DNA from: Gaeumannomyces sp. JS-464
Lineage: Eukaryota > Ascomycota > Sordariomycetes > Magnaporthales > Magnaporthaceae
DNA length: 64,000 bases
NCBI GenBank assembly: GCA_002197995.1
Contig: NGZR01000006.1
Location: 1,849,001-1,913,000 of the forward strand
Direction of reading: 5' to 3'
Shown: piece after piece, positions 34,730 to 45,198 of the stretch
How positions within the stretch are numbered: the stretch's first letter is position 1
How the letters are laid out: each line of letters starts with the position of its first letter
Program-made: the position numbers and the translations under genes
Notes under the pieces: model-generated
Databases searched by the model: none
Seen by the model: the letters and a program-made list of their open reading frames with translations, nothing else
What the model was told of the DNA's origin: nothing

Positions 34730-37700
34730 CCCTTTTAGTTTAATCGTGGCTTTTTGCGTGCTAAGGGTTTTTGGTCGGCCATCCTTTTAATAGAAGCTAA
34801 CGTCGCAAAAAGTACGCGCTCGTCCCTGGGTTTGTCGGGGTGCCGTCGGTGGAAGGCCACGATTTTGGCTTTAGCTTTTTCGCCGTCGAAGTGCTTCTAG
34901 GGCTCCCCCATGTTTTGTCCCGTTTTTTCGAATATCCTTCCCATTTTACGCGGTATAACACCTTTTTTTAAAAGCTAACCATAAAGTTTTCCACCTTTTC
35001 GACGGTGTACTTTCCTTTTATCGGGGGAGCTTTTCGCAAAACCTGGTTAAAATTAGGCCGTGTTTAAATGCTAGCGCGGTAAAGCTTTATAAGTGACACG
35101 TGGAAAGCGTTGTGGATTTTCCAGGTTTTTAGCAGGGTTAAGCGGATTGCGGAGGGGGAGATTACCTTCGAAATTCGAAAAGGGCCGAGCATTTTAAAAT
35201 CGAGTTTTTTTAGCGGGGCGGCGAGTTTTAACATGGCGAGCGTTAAGCATAACGAGCTATCTTTCGGTTAAAACCGGCAAAAGGCTTCGCTTTTTGTTTG
35301 CCTAATGCTTTATCCGTTTTCGTGCTTTTTTAAAGCAGCTTTTGGCTTTCTAATGTACTTAGGTTATTTAATGGCTGTACAACTTGCTGTTTAAATTCCT
35401 TGTTCGTCCCGGAAAAGGGGGTTGTTAAAGGTTGGATAATACCCGTAATTAGCGAAAAAGGGAGTAACGGTGGTATTTGCAAAAGAAGTATTATTATAAG
35501 CAAATTCCGCTATGGGAAAAAGATTAACCCAGTTAGTTATTTCGTAATTAACGAATAAACGGAGGTAAATTTCCAAATTTTAATTAAGTTTTTTAGTTTG
35601 TCCGTCCGTTTAAGGGTGGAAAGCCGTACTTATTTTAAGCCTAATCCCGACTAAGCGAAGGAAGTTTTTTTACAAATAGCTCGTAAACTTGGAATTTTTA
35701 TCGGAAATGATATCCAATAGTATACCGTGCAATCGCTAATATTTTTTAGCAAATATACGGATAAAATTATCCGTTTTTTTACCTTTTATTTTAAAGGGTA
35801 CGAAATGTGCCATTTTAATAAATGGGTTTACTATTACTTAAATTAAGTTATAATCGTCGCTTAAAAAGAAATCCGTAATAAAGTTTATAACCACAGTTTT
35901 CCAAAGCTAATAATGCAGCTTTATAAATTAAAAGGGTCCAAATGGTGCATGTTTAAAAGCCTTATTTTTTTAGCACTTTAAATAACTTTTTACATATTTC
36001 CGAACGCCTTTTTCGATATTTAACCACTAAAAGTGGCGCGTAATTAGCTCGAGGGTTTTATTCATCCCTATATGTCCGGCGACTTTTATATCGTGTTCGA
36101 ATTTAAAAACTTTTTTTTATAAGGCTTTTGGCATTTACAGTTTGTTTTTGCGGTAAAAAAGTTTATTTTTTACTTTTTTATCCTTTTTTAACCTTTGCAA
36201 ATAGCTTTAATACTCGGGATCCAACTCGCCGGCTTTGCGGATTTTATCGGTAAATTTTGTGGTTTATTTTATTAGGGGGATATTATAAAGTTTAGCGGAT
36301 GCGAAAAGTACTAACGATGGTTTTTAACCTTTTTCCGTCGTATTTTCCGTTGTTAAAACCGCTGTTTTGGTTTCGGGGAAGTGTTTTTCTTGCAAAATCG
36401 TCGTAATCGGTTAATTTTTACTCCCTCCTTTTTTAAACCTGTGTTAAGCTAGTTTTAACAGCACGTCGGCCTTATTATTTTGCTTACCCGGCTTATAATG
36501 GATTATAAAGTTATAATTTAACAATTGTTAAGCCCATTTTGCTTGCCGCTTATTTAAAATTTTAACGGTAAAAAAGTATTTTAAATTTCGGTGGTTTATA
36601 TAAACTTTTATTTAATGTTTGGCTTTTTTAAAGTAGTAACGCTACCGGCCGAAACTGTTAACAATTGCTAAAAGCTCCTTATTATAAATTTCGTAATTAA
36701 TTTCGGCCGAAGTTATTTTGCGAAAGTGGAAAACGACGGGGTGGAGTTTATTGGTAACGGGATTTCGCTAAAAAAGTATTGCGCTATGGGCAAAATTTAA
36801 AAAGTCGGTTTCCATTTATGCAAAAAGCTTTAAATCGAAATGTCGAAAAATTAGCGGTGTTATAAATGCCTTTTTAAGCAATTCGAAAGCTTACTGCATG
36901 TTTTTAATCCATAACCATTATGCTTTAAAAAGGGAGTTAGTTATAATTAATAGTTAAATAATAAATAAAAAGTTTTTAATAAACCTTTTGTAAAAGTTGG
37001 CGAAGCCGACGAACGATTGGCAGTTTTTTAATGTTTTCGGGGCTTTTTAATCGAAAATGGCTTGGATTTTATCGTTAAATATAGAAATGCCTTATAGGCC
37101 GATAATGTGTCCCAGGAATTCGACTTCCTGGGTTAACTAAACGCATTTTCGGGAAGCTACGGCGAGGTGGTGGTTCGTAAATCGTTATAGGACTTTTTTA
37201 ACTAGTTCGTCGTGCTGTTTTTTCGTTTTCGCGTAAATTAAAAGGTTATCGAAATACATTAATAGGCCCGCGTTAATTAGGTTTATAAAAATGTGGTTTA
37301 TAAGGTTTTAAAAAATGGCTAAGGCATTAATAAATCCTATCGGCATAACGGTAAATTCGAAAAGTCCATATTTGCAGCGAAATGCCGTAAGCCATTTATA
37401 TCCCTCCTTTATGCGGATTAAATTAAAGCCGGTTTTAAATCGATTTTTATTATCCATTTCGCGTTTCGCAACTTATCCTAAAGCTTGGTAATTAAAAGGA
37501 TAAAATAGCGGATCGGTATTATTTTAAAGTTAAAATCCTTATAGTCGATAACGGGTCGTAAAAGGTTCAAAAGGTCCTTTTTTTCGGCGAACAATAAGGG
37601 AAAGCCGACGGCGGAGGTTAACTTACGCATCCGTTTTACTTCCAGGTTTTTTTAAAGTTAAGGCTTAAAAATTTCCAATTTTCGGGCATTTATTTAATAC

Positions 37701-38420
37701 AAAGGTTTTTATATAAGTTTAGTTCCTTTTTTAAAGTTAATTTTATAGTTTTAAAGTTGGTAATCCAATAAGCGCATAGCAATTTCGGTTGTTATAATAA
37801 AAAGGAATTTTTTAAACTTTTTAAGCACTATGTTAAGTTCGCCGAGGGGCTTAAAATCTTGTAATTTATCTTTAAATTCGTTAAAAGGCTTAAAATTCCG
37901 GGGAATTATAATGCGTTGCTTAATAAAAGCGATGGTTATTAGTTCGGTAGTTAGGATGTTTTCGGGCAGCGGTGCTTTAGGCTTCCGGGCTTTTAGCCGA
38001 TTGCATTTCCGATATTTTTTTAATTTAAACCGGACATATTTTAGTCCTTCGAAAAATCCTAAAGGTTTATGTTTTTTAATCCATTTGTAAAGTATAAAAA
38101 CGTCGAAATCGAAATCGAAAAGGCTAATTTCGAATAATTTTATCGTTCGGTGGTTTTAATATTGTAATACGACATTAAAAAAAAGTTGTTTCCTTTTTAC
38201 TCCTGTTAAACCCCCGTAAAAAGCTCCCATAGCTCGGGGATAGGCCGGTTAGTAACGTATTTAAGCAATAAAGCCGTAATTTAATTCGAAATAACGGTAA
38301 TATTGCTTTTTAAATCGAAAAGAACTTTAATAGGAATTTCGGGGTAACTTTTTAATCGGATGTACATATCGACGATAAGCTTTTTTTTTTTCATTTTTGC
38401 CTCGGTTTTGGTTAAAGCGA
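34730..38420 (-). pseudogene. Pol of element G
   Basis: Minus-strand relic parallel to element F. Integrase keeps an open stretch at 35391-35576 ('WVNLFPIAEFAYNNTSFAN' and 'TPFFANYGYYP'). RT catalytic box at about 37223-37258 reads M-Y-F-D-N-L-L-I-Y-A-K, the same Asp-to-Asn change as in element F. Chromodomain and polymerase end near 34740-34990. Protease near 38290-38370. Confidence 0.78.
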
Positions 38421-38699
38421 TTTTGGATTGTTAATAATCGGAATCCGATATCGAAAGTTTTTCGAAATATCGGTTCGTAATAAGGGATGCTTATTATAAC
38501 CGGGTTGTAGCCGCGATTTTAGCTTTTTTAAGTTCGTAACCCGCGGGTTCGTTAAAAGCGACCCTTTTATTACTGGCCATTTTGGTCGAAAGCGGAGGGA
38601 AATCCTTACCGGCAACGTTTTTTTTTCGAAGCATTTTAAAATATAGTGGTTTTCCCGTCCACATTTTTAATATGCCGCTTTTGCCTGCTTTTGTTAATC

Positions 38700-40960
38700 C
38701 ACGTCTTTTTAATCGACGCTTTTTAATGCTTGCTTAACAAAAGGCTAAATATGGTTCTTTTTATCGCTAGTTGCGGCCTTTTTAGCTAGCGCCGGCTTTA
38801 AAAATTAATTTAAATTATTAGCCTTTTTAAAGCTATTATCGCGGGGACGGCCCGCGTTCGAGCGCTTTTATGTTAAAACGGGCCCTTTTTTTCCCGATTG
38901 CGACTTTAACCCCGGGTTTTAAAGCATAACTTCGTAAATTTTCCTTGCTTGCTAAATGGCAGCTAGGAACTCCTTATCCGTATCGGGAAAGCTTCCCTTT
39001 TGCGAGTATACAAAACGAGTGATTTCTTTTAGCAAGGAGCTAAAAATATGCTCCCGGAAAGTAACGCCGAACTATTGTACTGCTTCGTTAAAGTTAAAAA
39101 GCTCGGTAATGTATTATACGGTATTACTTTTATATTTAAATTTTCGCATTTTTCAAGCATTGCGGTAATGCTCGATAGCGTTTTTAAAACGTTTTTAAAG
39201 CGCGGACGAATAGGCGCTCCAATTGTTTTCCAATCCTACTTTTCGTATAAACCGCAAACGTTAGTAATGCCAAACTTAGGCGTTTTCGGTAAGGAAAAAC
39301 CCGACCCAATTAATTTTAATAACATTATTTAGGAAGTTAGCCACGTAAGTTTTTATATAAGCCGTAACGCGGAGCTATTAAGGTTTAAATGCCGTTAAAT
39401 TCTTTTTTGCGTATTTTTTAGGCTTGTTAAGCTGGACTAGGTTAACGATAACGGTAAAAGCAGTGGATCGGTTAAAACCGCGCCGAAATTCTCGAATAAT
39501 GTCCCGAAGTTCCAAATTTCGGGGTCGTCGGGACATTTTTCGAGGGTTTCCACGGCTATTTCCGTTATTATCTTTTTCGCTTAAAAACGATTCGGAAAAA
39601 TCCGACGGGTTTTTTAAAATGGCGACGTAATTAGGAGGTTTATTCGGTAGTTTTTAAAAAGGAACCCCTAATATCCCTTTTAAGCTGCCTAAATGGCGTG
39701 GCCCGGCAATAGCTGCACGGTATTATTAATAGGCGGCGGCGGTAATAGCTTTAACCTGTTATCGTTGCAAATTAGCAGGAAATAAAGGGTTTTTATTAAG
39801 GATCCCTTATCGTAAAAACGCGAATTGTTTTATATCCGACTGCTTCGCAAGTTTTGTTTCGATAAAGGGGACCGGGGCGCCGACGGGGTCGTTAGCTAGC
39901 GACCTTTGGTAAAACATAAAGGGTATAAAACTTTGTTATAACGCCGATATTACGGTGGAAAAGCGTGGGCGGATCCCTTTTTTTTCTAAGCGTTTCGCTT
40001 TTTTTAACGTGTTTTTAACGAGCTGCCGTGTTTTAAAAAGTACCCTTTTTTCCGCAGCCGTAAAATCGTTTAAAGAAACATGCTTTTTAGCTATAAGGAT
40101 TTGGATTTAAACCTTTTTTTGTTTTGCTTATCCTTCGACGCCTTTTTTAAAAAAGGTAAACCGTTTTTGCAGTTTTTAAAAGCGGTCCTGGTTCGCCCGA
40201 ATAGCGTCCCGGAAATAAACCAAAGTTTAAGTGCGTATTTCCTGTTATTTCGCTAAAGCTGCGACGTTTCCCCATATTTGCTAAGCAAATAGGTAGTTTT
40301 CCGCGGAAATCCGTTAATAAAACTTTTTTTATTATTCCGCGAAAGCCAGTAACCCTTCTTTATGCATAAAAACGAAGGTATGGTAGCCGTAAATAATGCT
40401 ATCGTAATGGGCTTTAAATTTACTAAGTTACCCTTATACGTTAAATGTTTTTCGTTCGACGCTTTTAAATAAGGTTATAATAACGTAATGCGTGTTAACG
40501 AATTTTTATTGGATGCTAACCATCCATTCCGAAAAGTCGGGCACTTTCCCTAAAAATTAAAAAGCTTCCTGGCTTATAGCTCGCTTAAAGGTAAAGGCTA
40601 AGTATAAAATGAAAGCTTTTGCGTTATTTGTTATAGGGATATCCATAGTTGGTGGTAAAAGGGGGTTTTTTGTACTAGCCCCTGGGGCTCGTAACGAATC
40701 ACCTTGGGCTGGCATAGTAAAATCCTCTTTTTTTGCCGAGGAAGGTTTTTCGTCCTTTTTTTCGGAAAACTCGTCGTCGGATCCCGTAAAAGGGGCGACT
40801 GGCACGGGTTCCCGAGGGATGCCAATAGTAACGGGTTTAAGCGCAATCGGCCTGGCACTAGCCGGTTGCGAGCTCGTAAGGTGTTCCGTGGTAGTGCGAC
40901 CGACAAAAATTTGCCGGTTTGGACGATTAAGGGGTAATGCGGGGTAGGATTTAATTAAGT
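38700..40960 (-). pseudogene. Gag of element G
   Basis: The N-terminus (about 40947-40557) is open and barely RIPped: 'PVAPFTGSDDEFSEKKDEKP' then 'TMDIPITNNAKAF'. It leads into a capsid region ('VPDFSEWMVSI', 'YDSIIYGYHTFVFMHKEGLL') and the same 'INWVGFFLTENA' to 'FREHIFSSLLKEITRFVY' block seen in element F. Plus-strand openings at 39048-39332 and 40609-40947 are shadows. Confidence 0.7.
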
Positions 40961-41032
40961 AGTACCTTCCAAAGCTTAAAAGGAAAGGTAATAAGTATTA
41001 CTAAGCGGTTTTAAGTAAAGTGAAAGATTATT

Positions 41033-41345
41033 TGTTATAAGGGTGCAATGCAGGCTTGGAGGATTGATCTTTATTATGAAAGCTGATAATCTTTTATGGT
41101 TTTAAAAGATGCTTAAAAAGCCAAAATCTGCTAAAGGGATTTTAAAATAACGCCGGGATTAAATAGCCAGATTTAGGTGGCCCGGGCAGGTGGCCCGTCC
41201 ACTTACGCCATTTCCGTTGGCCCGATTGGTAGCCCCATTTGAACGACTGGCTCCACTGCTCCAGCGCTTACTTTCTGCAGGCGCTTGGGCCTCCGTGGCC
41301 CTTGTGAGGCTATTCCCAAGAATCCCGGGTCGCTTCCGTGTGACA
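41033..41345 (-). repeat. 5' LTR of element G (outer)
   Basis: 313 bp, TGTTATAAGGG to CCGTGTGACA on plus. Its right two-thirds, next to the gene-rich region, is nearly unmutated. Confidence 0.9.
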
Positions 41346-41350
41346 GGGGT

Positions 41351-42310
41351 TCCCTGCTTCGTACCGGAACCCTATCCGGGGCTCATATCTGGTGGTCTAC
41401 AAGTCTCAGTATAGCATGACATCTGGGTCTTGCGTCGACGAGGCAGACTCAAGGAGGAAGGAGTCAGCTAGCGGCCGGTTTGCTCCGGCCATGGACCTCG
41501 ACGCCGGGAAGCGCCTGGTCGGTTTTGATCCCTTGACGCACATAACAGCGAAGTGGTGGTGGTGGTGGTGATGGTGGTGTACTCTGACAGCTCTGCCGCC
41601 TGGTGCCGCATCAAGCCCGGCGGCGCGACGACGACGGGGTCTGCGGCTCGGCCGTTCCGAGCGCTGCTGATAAACGTGTTGCCGGGATTGCTTAACTCGC
41701 GCGGGTACACGATACCCGGCGGAGGTCGCCCGTCGGGCACTTGGCGCCGGCGGCCTGGGCCGGCATCTTCCTGCTCGTGGGGAGGTGGCCGGCCGGGTTG
41801 GCCCTGATGTCGGGGAGCGCCTCGAGAAGCAGCGTGAACGTGACATTCTCGGGCGTTCGGTCTCGTCTCATCTAACACTGGGGTGCAGCCTTGCAACTTG
41901 GCTGCCGGGGTGTCCCGGAGGGCCCTAGTTTTGGGTACGTGAGTAGGATTCTCACGAAAATGCACGATTGGGTGTGGGATTCAAAGGAGGAATCGCATAT
42001 TGTGAATTGATCCGGCTGCCTAAAGGATGCGAAAACCTCGTTCCCCGCTCTGGTCCTTCACCGAGCCCCCAGCCGCTTGAACAGCTGCGCCAGCGGTTCA
42101 GGGGCATGTCAGACCAATTCCAAGACAAGTGTCCATCCAAGATTTGCTCGACATCTCGGCCTAATAGTGGCAAGGGAGGCATAAAATCAGCTCAGTTGCA
42201 TGTTGGGCGGGCTCCCGTCACTTACCGGCGTGTCTCGAGTTCAGGGGCAGCCTGTCCTAGGAGACGTGCCGTTCGACAGATCAGATTGAGGCCGCGACCT
42301 GGCATCCTGC
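41351..42310. other. GC-rich DNA at the compartment border, no gene called
   Basis: First un-RIPped host DNA right of element G. Contains a (GTG)n run at 41553-41579 which in antisense codes His9, and overlapping ORFs of 75-165 codons on both strands without recognisable domains. I see no convincing gene. Confidence 0.4.
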
Positions 42311-42329
42311 GTTCGCACATTTACCAATC

Positions 42330-43400
42330 AGGGCGAGGTGCTGCCTTAGAGGCGAGGTGCCGCCGGGTTTTGCATCGGCGAGGCAGATCCAGGGAACCGC
42401 GACTCGCAACCTCCTTACGTGACCACTGGCCGTCCTATGGATGCCGATCTAGTTAAGGCGGACTGCCAGCCCAAGGTGAAAGAGCGGATCGATGCCGCCA
42501 TGGACGGCATGTTCGCGTAACTGATAACCATCTCTCCTACCTTCCCCTTTCTCCACTGCCACCCGTCCTTCTTCCCTCCGCCTCTCTCACGTTCACCAAA
42601 GTCTAACGCCATGCTCATGCACTAGCTGGCATATCCAAAACGCGTAACCCTGTCCTTCAGCTGAGGAGCGAAACTCCCGCATCTGCAGTGGCAAATTGGC
42701 CGGAACCGACAACGTTCTGCCTTGTCCTCACGCATGCCAGGAAAACCAGGTGATCGTCTGTCCCGGCAAGCCAATACCGACCCGCATGGTCTTCTCGACG
42801 AGGAACCGCCGTGCAGGGATGCGCGCTCAGCCAACTTCCTTACGCGGCCACTATCCGCCTAGCAAGCCAATACCAATTTCGCATGGTCGTCTCGGCGAGG
42901 GAACCGCCGTGAAGGGGTCCACGCTCAGCCAACGTCCTTACGCGGCCACTGCCTGCCGAGAAGGATCCTCTTCGTATCTGTAAGCCTTAAGACAGCAGTC
43001 ACATCGGCCTAAACGCCTTAGCAAGGCAAAACCAGCCGAGTGAACCTTCGCCACCCCTAGGCAAAACACCGACCATCCCATCCAAGCCATCACTCCTACC
43101 AATCCGCTAGGTGACGTCCATTAACGTTAGACCGGTATTCTCCTGCTCCTCCGTAGCCTAACCGTATGGCGAAGACGTGAGGCTGGGCCGCTGCTTCATT
43201 AGCCTTGGCAGGGCAACGCCAACTCGCATGGCCTTCTCAACGAGGAAACTGCCTTGAAAGAGAAGGCACACTCAGCCAACCTCATTACGCGGCCTGTCCG
43301 CTAAGGAGTATCCTTCTCGTCTTTGCAAGTTTTGATTAGTAGTCACATCGGTCTGAACGCGTCAGCAAGGCAACACCAGGCACCTCCGACTAAGACCACG
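42330..43400 (+). repeat. Degenerate long-period direct repeats
   Basis: At least three related units share GCAAGCCAATACC-like, CGCATGG(T/C)C(T/G)TCTC, ACGAGG, CTCAGCCAAC and TTACGCGGCC landmarks. They start at about 42766, 42862 and 43213 (spacings 96 and 351 bp), with a more decayed relative at about 42370-42430. The longer form (42862-43036 and 43213-43385) also shares AGTCACATCGG(C/T)CT. No ORF spans the array. Confidence 0.6.
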
Positions 43401-43763
43401 CCCCGGTGAGGCAAACAGCTCCCAAGTCGCGGCCATCCAAGCCACGATAACCCATGCCATAATGCCTTATCATACCATGTGGTTCAACCATCAGAACGTA
43501 AACCGAGTGATCGTTTGCTCCGAGAGTGCTCCGGAAGTGTCGGCAAAGTGTCTGCCTGTTCCACGATTCAGCTGTTTATGAATCCTCGTTGGAGTGCCAC
43601 TCTCCTTTGTTCCGCATCCGTTCAAGTGGTTGCCCCAGCCTCCTCAAGGTGCGATATGGCTCCGTGATTGATTTTAATGTGCTCCCATTTCCCCCGTGAA
43701 TTCTCACCACCGCCGACGCCAGAAGAGATTGATGCGTATCGTTCTTGTATGGCAAGCAAATAA
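43401..43763. other. Intergenic DNA, nothing recognised
   Basis: Normal G+C, only short ORFs without similarity known to me. Confidence 0.35.
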
Positions 43764-44670
43764 TCAATGAGTGGGAAACGCATTGGGATCATCGTTTTCT
43801 GGCATATGTGCCCGAAATTCGGTCCAGAAAAGTAACCCCTGAAGGTTGTTGGGCGATGGCAACTTTAGCCGAGGAGCCAGAAACCGGGCCTCGTGCTGCG
43901 CCACGACGCAGACTAGGCTCACCACTCGGCTCACCACTCGGCTCACCTTAAAGCAGCGGCAGCTCAGGGCCATGCACAGCAATGGCAATTGCTGAGGGCA
44001 ATCCGTGCGTAATGCATAGGTCTGTTGCAACGTCTCAACACCAGGCTCTAGCCTGCTGAGGCGCCTATCTATGGAGTACACCTCATTGCGAATGTATCGG
44101 AGTTCGTCCGTAGCGGAGTCAGTCCGGTCAAGCAGTGTCCTGACATCCAGGCTATAGTGTATGATCAGGGTTAGGATCAGCGCATTCCGCCTCGGCATTC
44201 ACTTTTCGAAGGAATAAAGAAACCCATGGGCACTCACTGAGTTTTCTTGACGATCAGGCCTGCAAGCATCTCGCGCCAAGACTTGAGATCTTCACTCAAC
44301 GCCTTGACCTCAGATTCATGCACAAGGCCCCTGAGGGTCTTCTTGGTAGTCATCCATTTGCTGCGGCTCTGCACTGCCGCAGGAACTCGACATCTCTCGA
44401 TCAAGGTCGACAGGCGCTCGGAAAGGCCAGTTCATTGCTTGACAACGGTTCTCAGGCTGGGGTCATTTGCGAGTCGAAGGTCCCCGTGAGCCTGCTCCAA
44501 CTCCTTGAGCACGGCTTGCAGGACATCGATCCCTTGACGGAGGGCTTCTTGCTGATCCGAAAGGCCGGTCGCGCTGTCGTATATTCCTTGAACCGCTTCG
44601 CCCCTTTGACTGCCTTCTCCACAACGTCAATCACATTACATGCCAGCGCGAGACCTGCAACTGGATCCAT
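43764..44670 (-). pseudogene. NLR/STAND-type N-terminal domain gene, truncated
   Basis: From the ATG at 44670: MDPVAGLALACNVIDVVEKA, then 'KGAKRFKE', a one-base deficit, then 'IYDSATGLSDQQEALRQGI', 'VLKELEQAHGDLRLANDPSL', a TGA, and 'LSEDLKSWREMLAGLIVKKT'. An intron (44152-44237, GTGAGT...TATAG) leads to a second exon 'LDVRTLLDRTDSATDELRYI', a coiled-coil-like stretch. The helical MDP..GLA start resembles the N-terminal domain of fungal STAND/NLR-like proteins involved in non-self recognition. No NACHT or NB-ARC P-loop follows. A GGCTCACCACTC triplication lies at 43917-43948. Lesions: one frameshift, one stop, missing effector-sensing parts. Confidence 0.5.
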
Positions 44671-45198
44671 GTTTCGTCGAGATACTGCGCCGCGATGCTT
44701 CAATTCTTGGCAGTCAGGCTGGAGAGAGAGATACTAGATCTTGAGAAAAGCAGGCAGTAAAAAGAAGGGGAGATGCGGGGAGAGAAAGGGGGGAGACGCG
44801 GGTCGCGCAGCTGCTTGGGGCGGCGAGGATTGTTGATCTGTGAGGTAAGGCGACCAATGGTAAGGTCGTGCGGATTGTGTAGATCTGCTGTGGTATAGGT
44901 ACCTGCCTCTAGGTACGCGTGGCACAGCGCCTCTTCGGATGCGCGCCCTGTATCCCTCTCAGCCAACCCCATCTTTTTATCAGGGATAACCTCTGGTATC
45001 CCTTTCCTCCCAAAGAGCCTGCCGCTCAACGGCACTCGGGGATAGCGCGAGAGATTTCTGGGAACCAACATTGACAAAAAACAATTCCAGTGCATGGTCT
45101 ACGTTTACTCGTAAATCCGGTCGATAATCTGCACCAAGAACAAGAATTGGAAACGGGAGTTGTATTGAGGACCAACGCGTCGCTCGCTCCGTCGCCCT
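44671..45198. other. Intergenic between STAND-like pseudogene and SPOUT gene
   Basis: About 530 bp with purine-rich stretches (44755-44805). No gene. Should hold the old pseudogene promoter and the 3' UTR of the minus-strand methyltransferase gene. Confidence 0.4.

Larger units (their letters stand above)
34385..41345 (-). mobile_element. Complete Ty3/gypsy chromovirus (element G), opposite to element F
   Basis: A 6961-bp minus-strand element with LTRs 41033-41345 (5') and 34385-34696 (3'). The target duplication GGGGT is exact (34380-34384, 41346-41350). The polypurine tract (CCTCCCTTTCC on plus) adjoins the 3' LTR. Domain order from right to left is Gag, protease, RT, RNase H, integrase, chromodomain, matching element F. 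Many RIP stops in the interior. Confidence 0.92.

Noticed and set aside
1..41000. Possible CRISPR array or prokaryotic system in the AT-rich block
   Set aside because: Repeats here are LTRs, TIRs and tandem LTR subunits; there are no regularly spaced identical repeats with unique spacers, and the genome is fungal.
41406..41965. Overlapping 146- and 165-codon minus-strand ORFs with a His9 run
   Set aside because: The His run is a GTG microsatellite read in antisense; both frames are equally open and neither has a domain.
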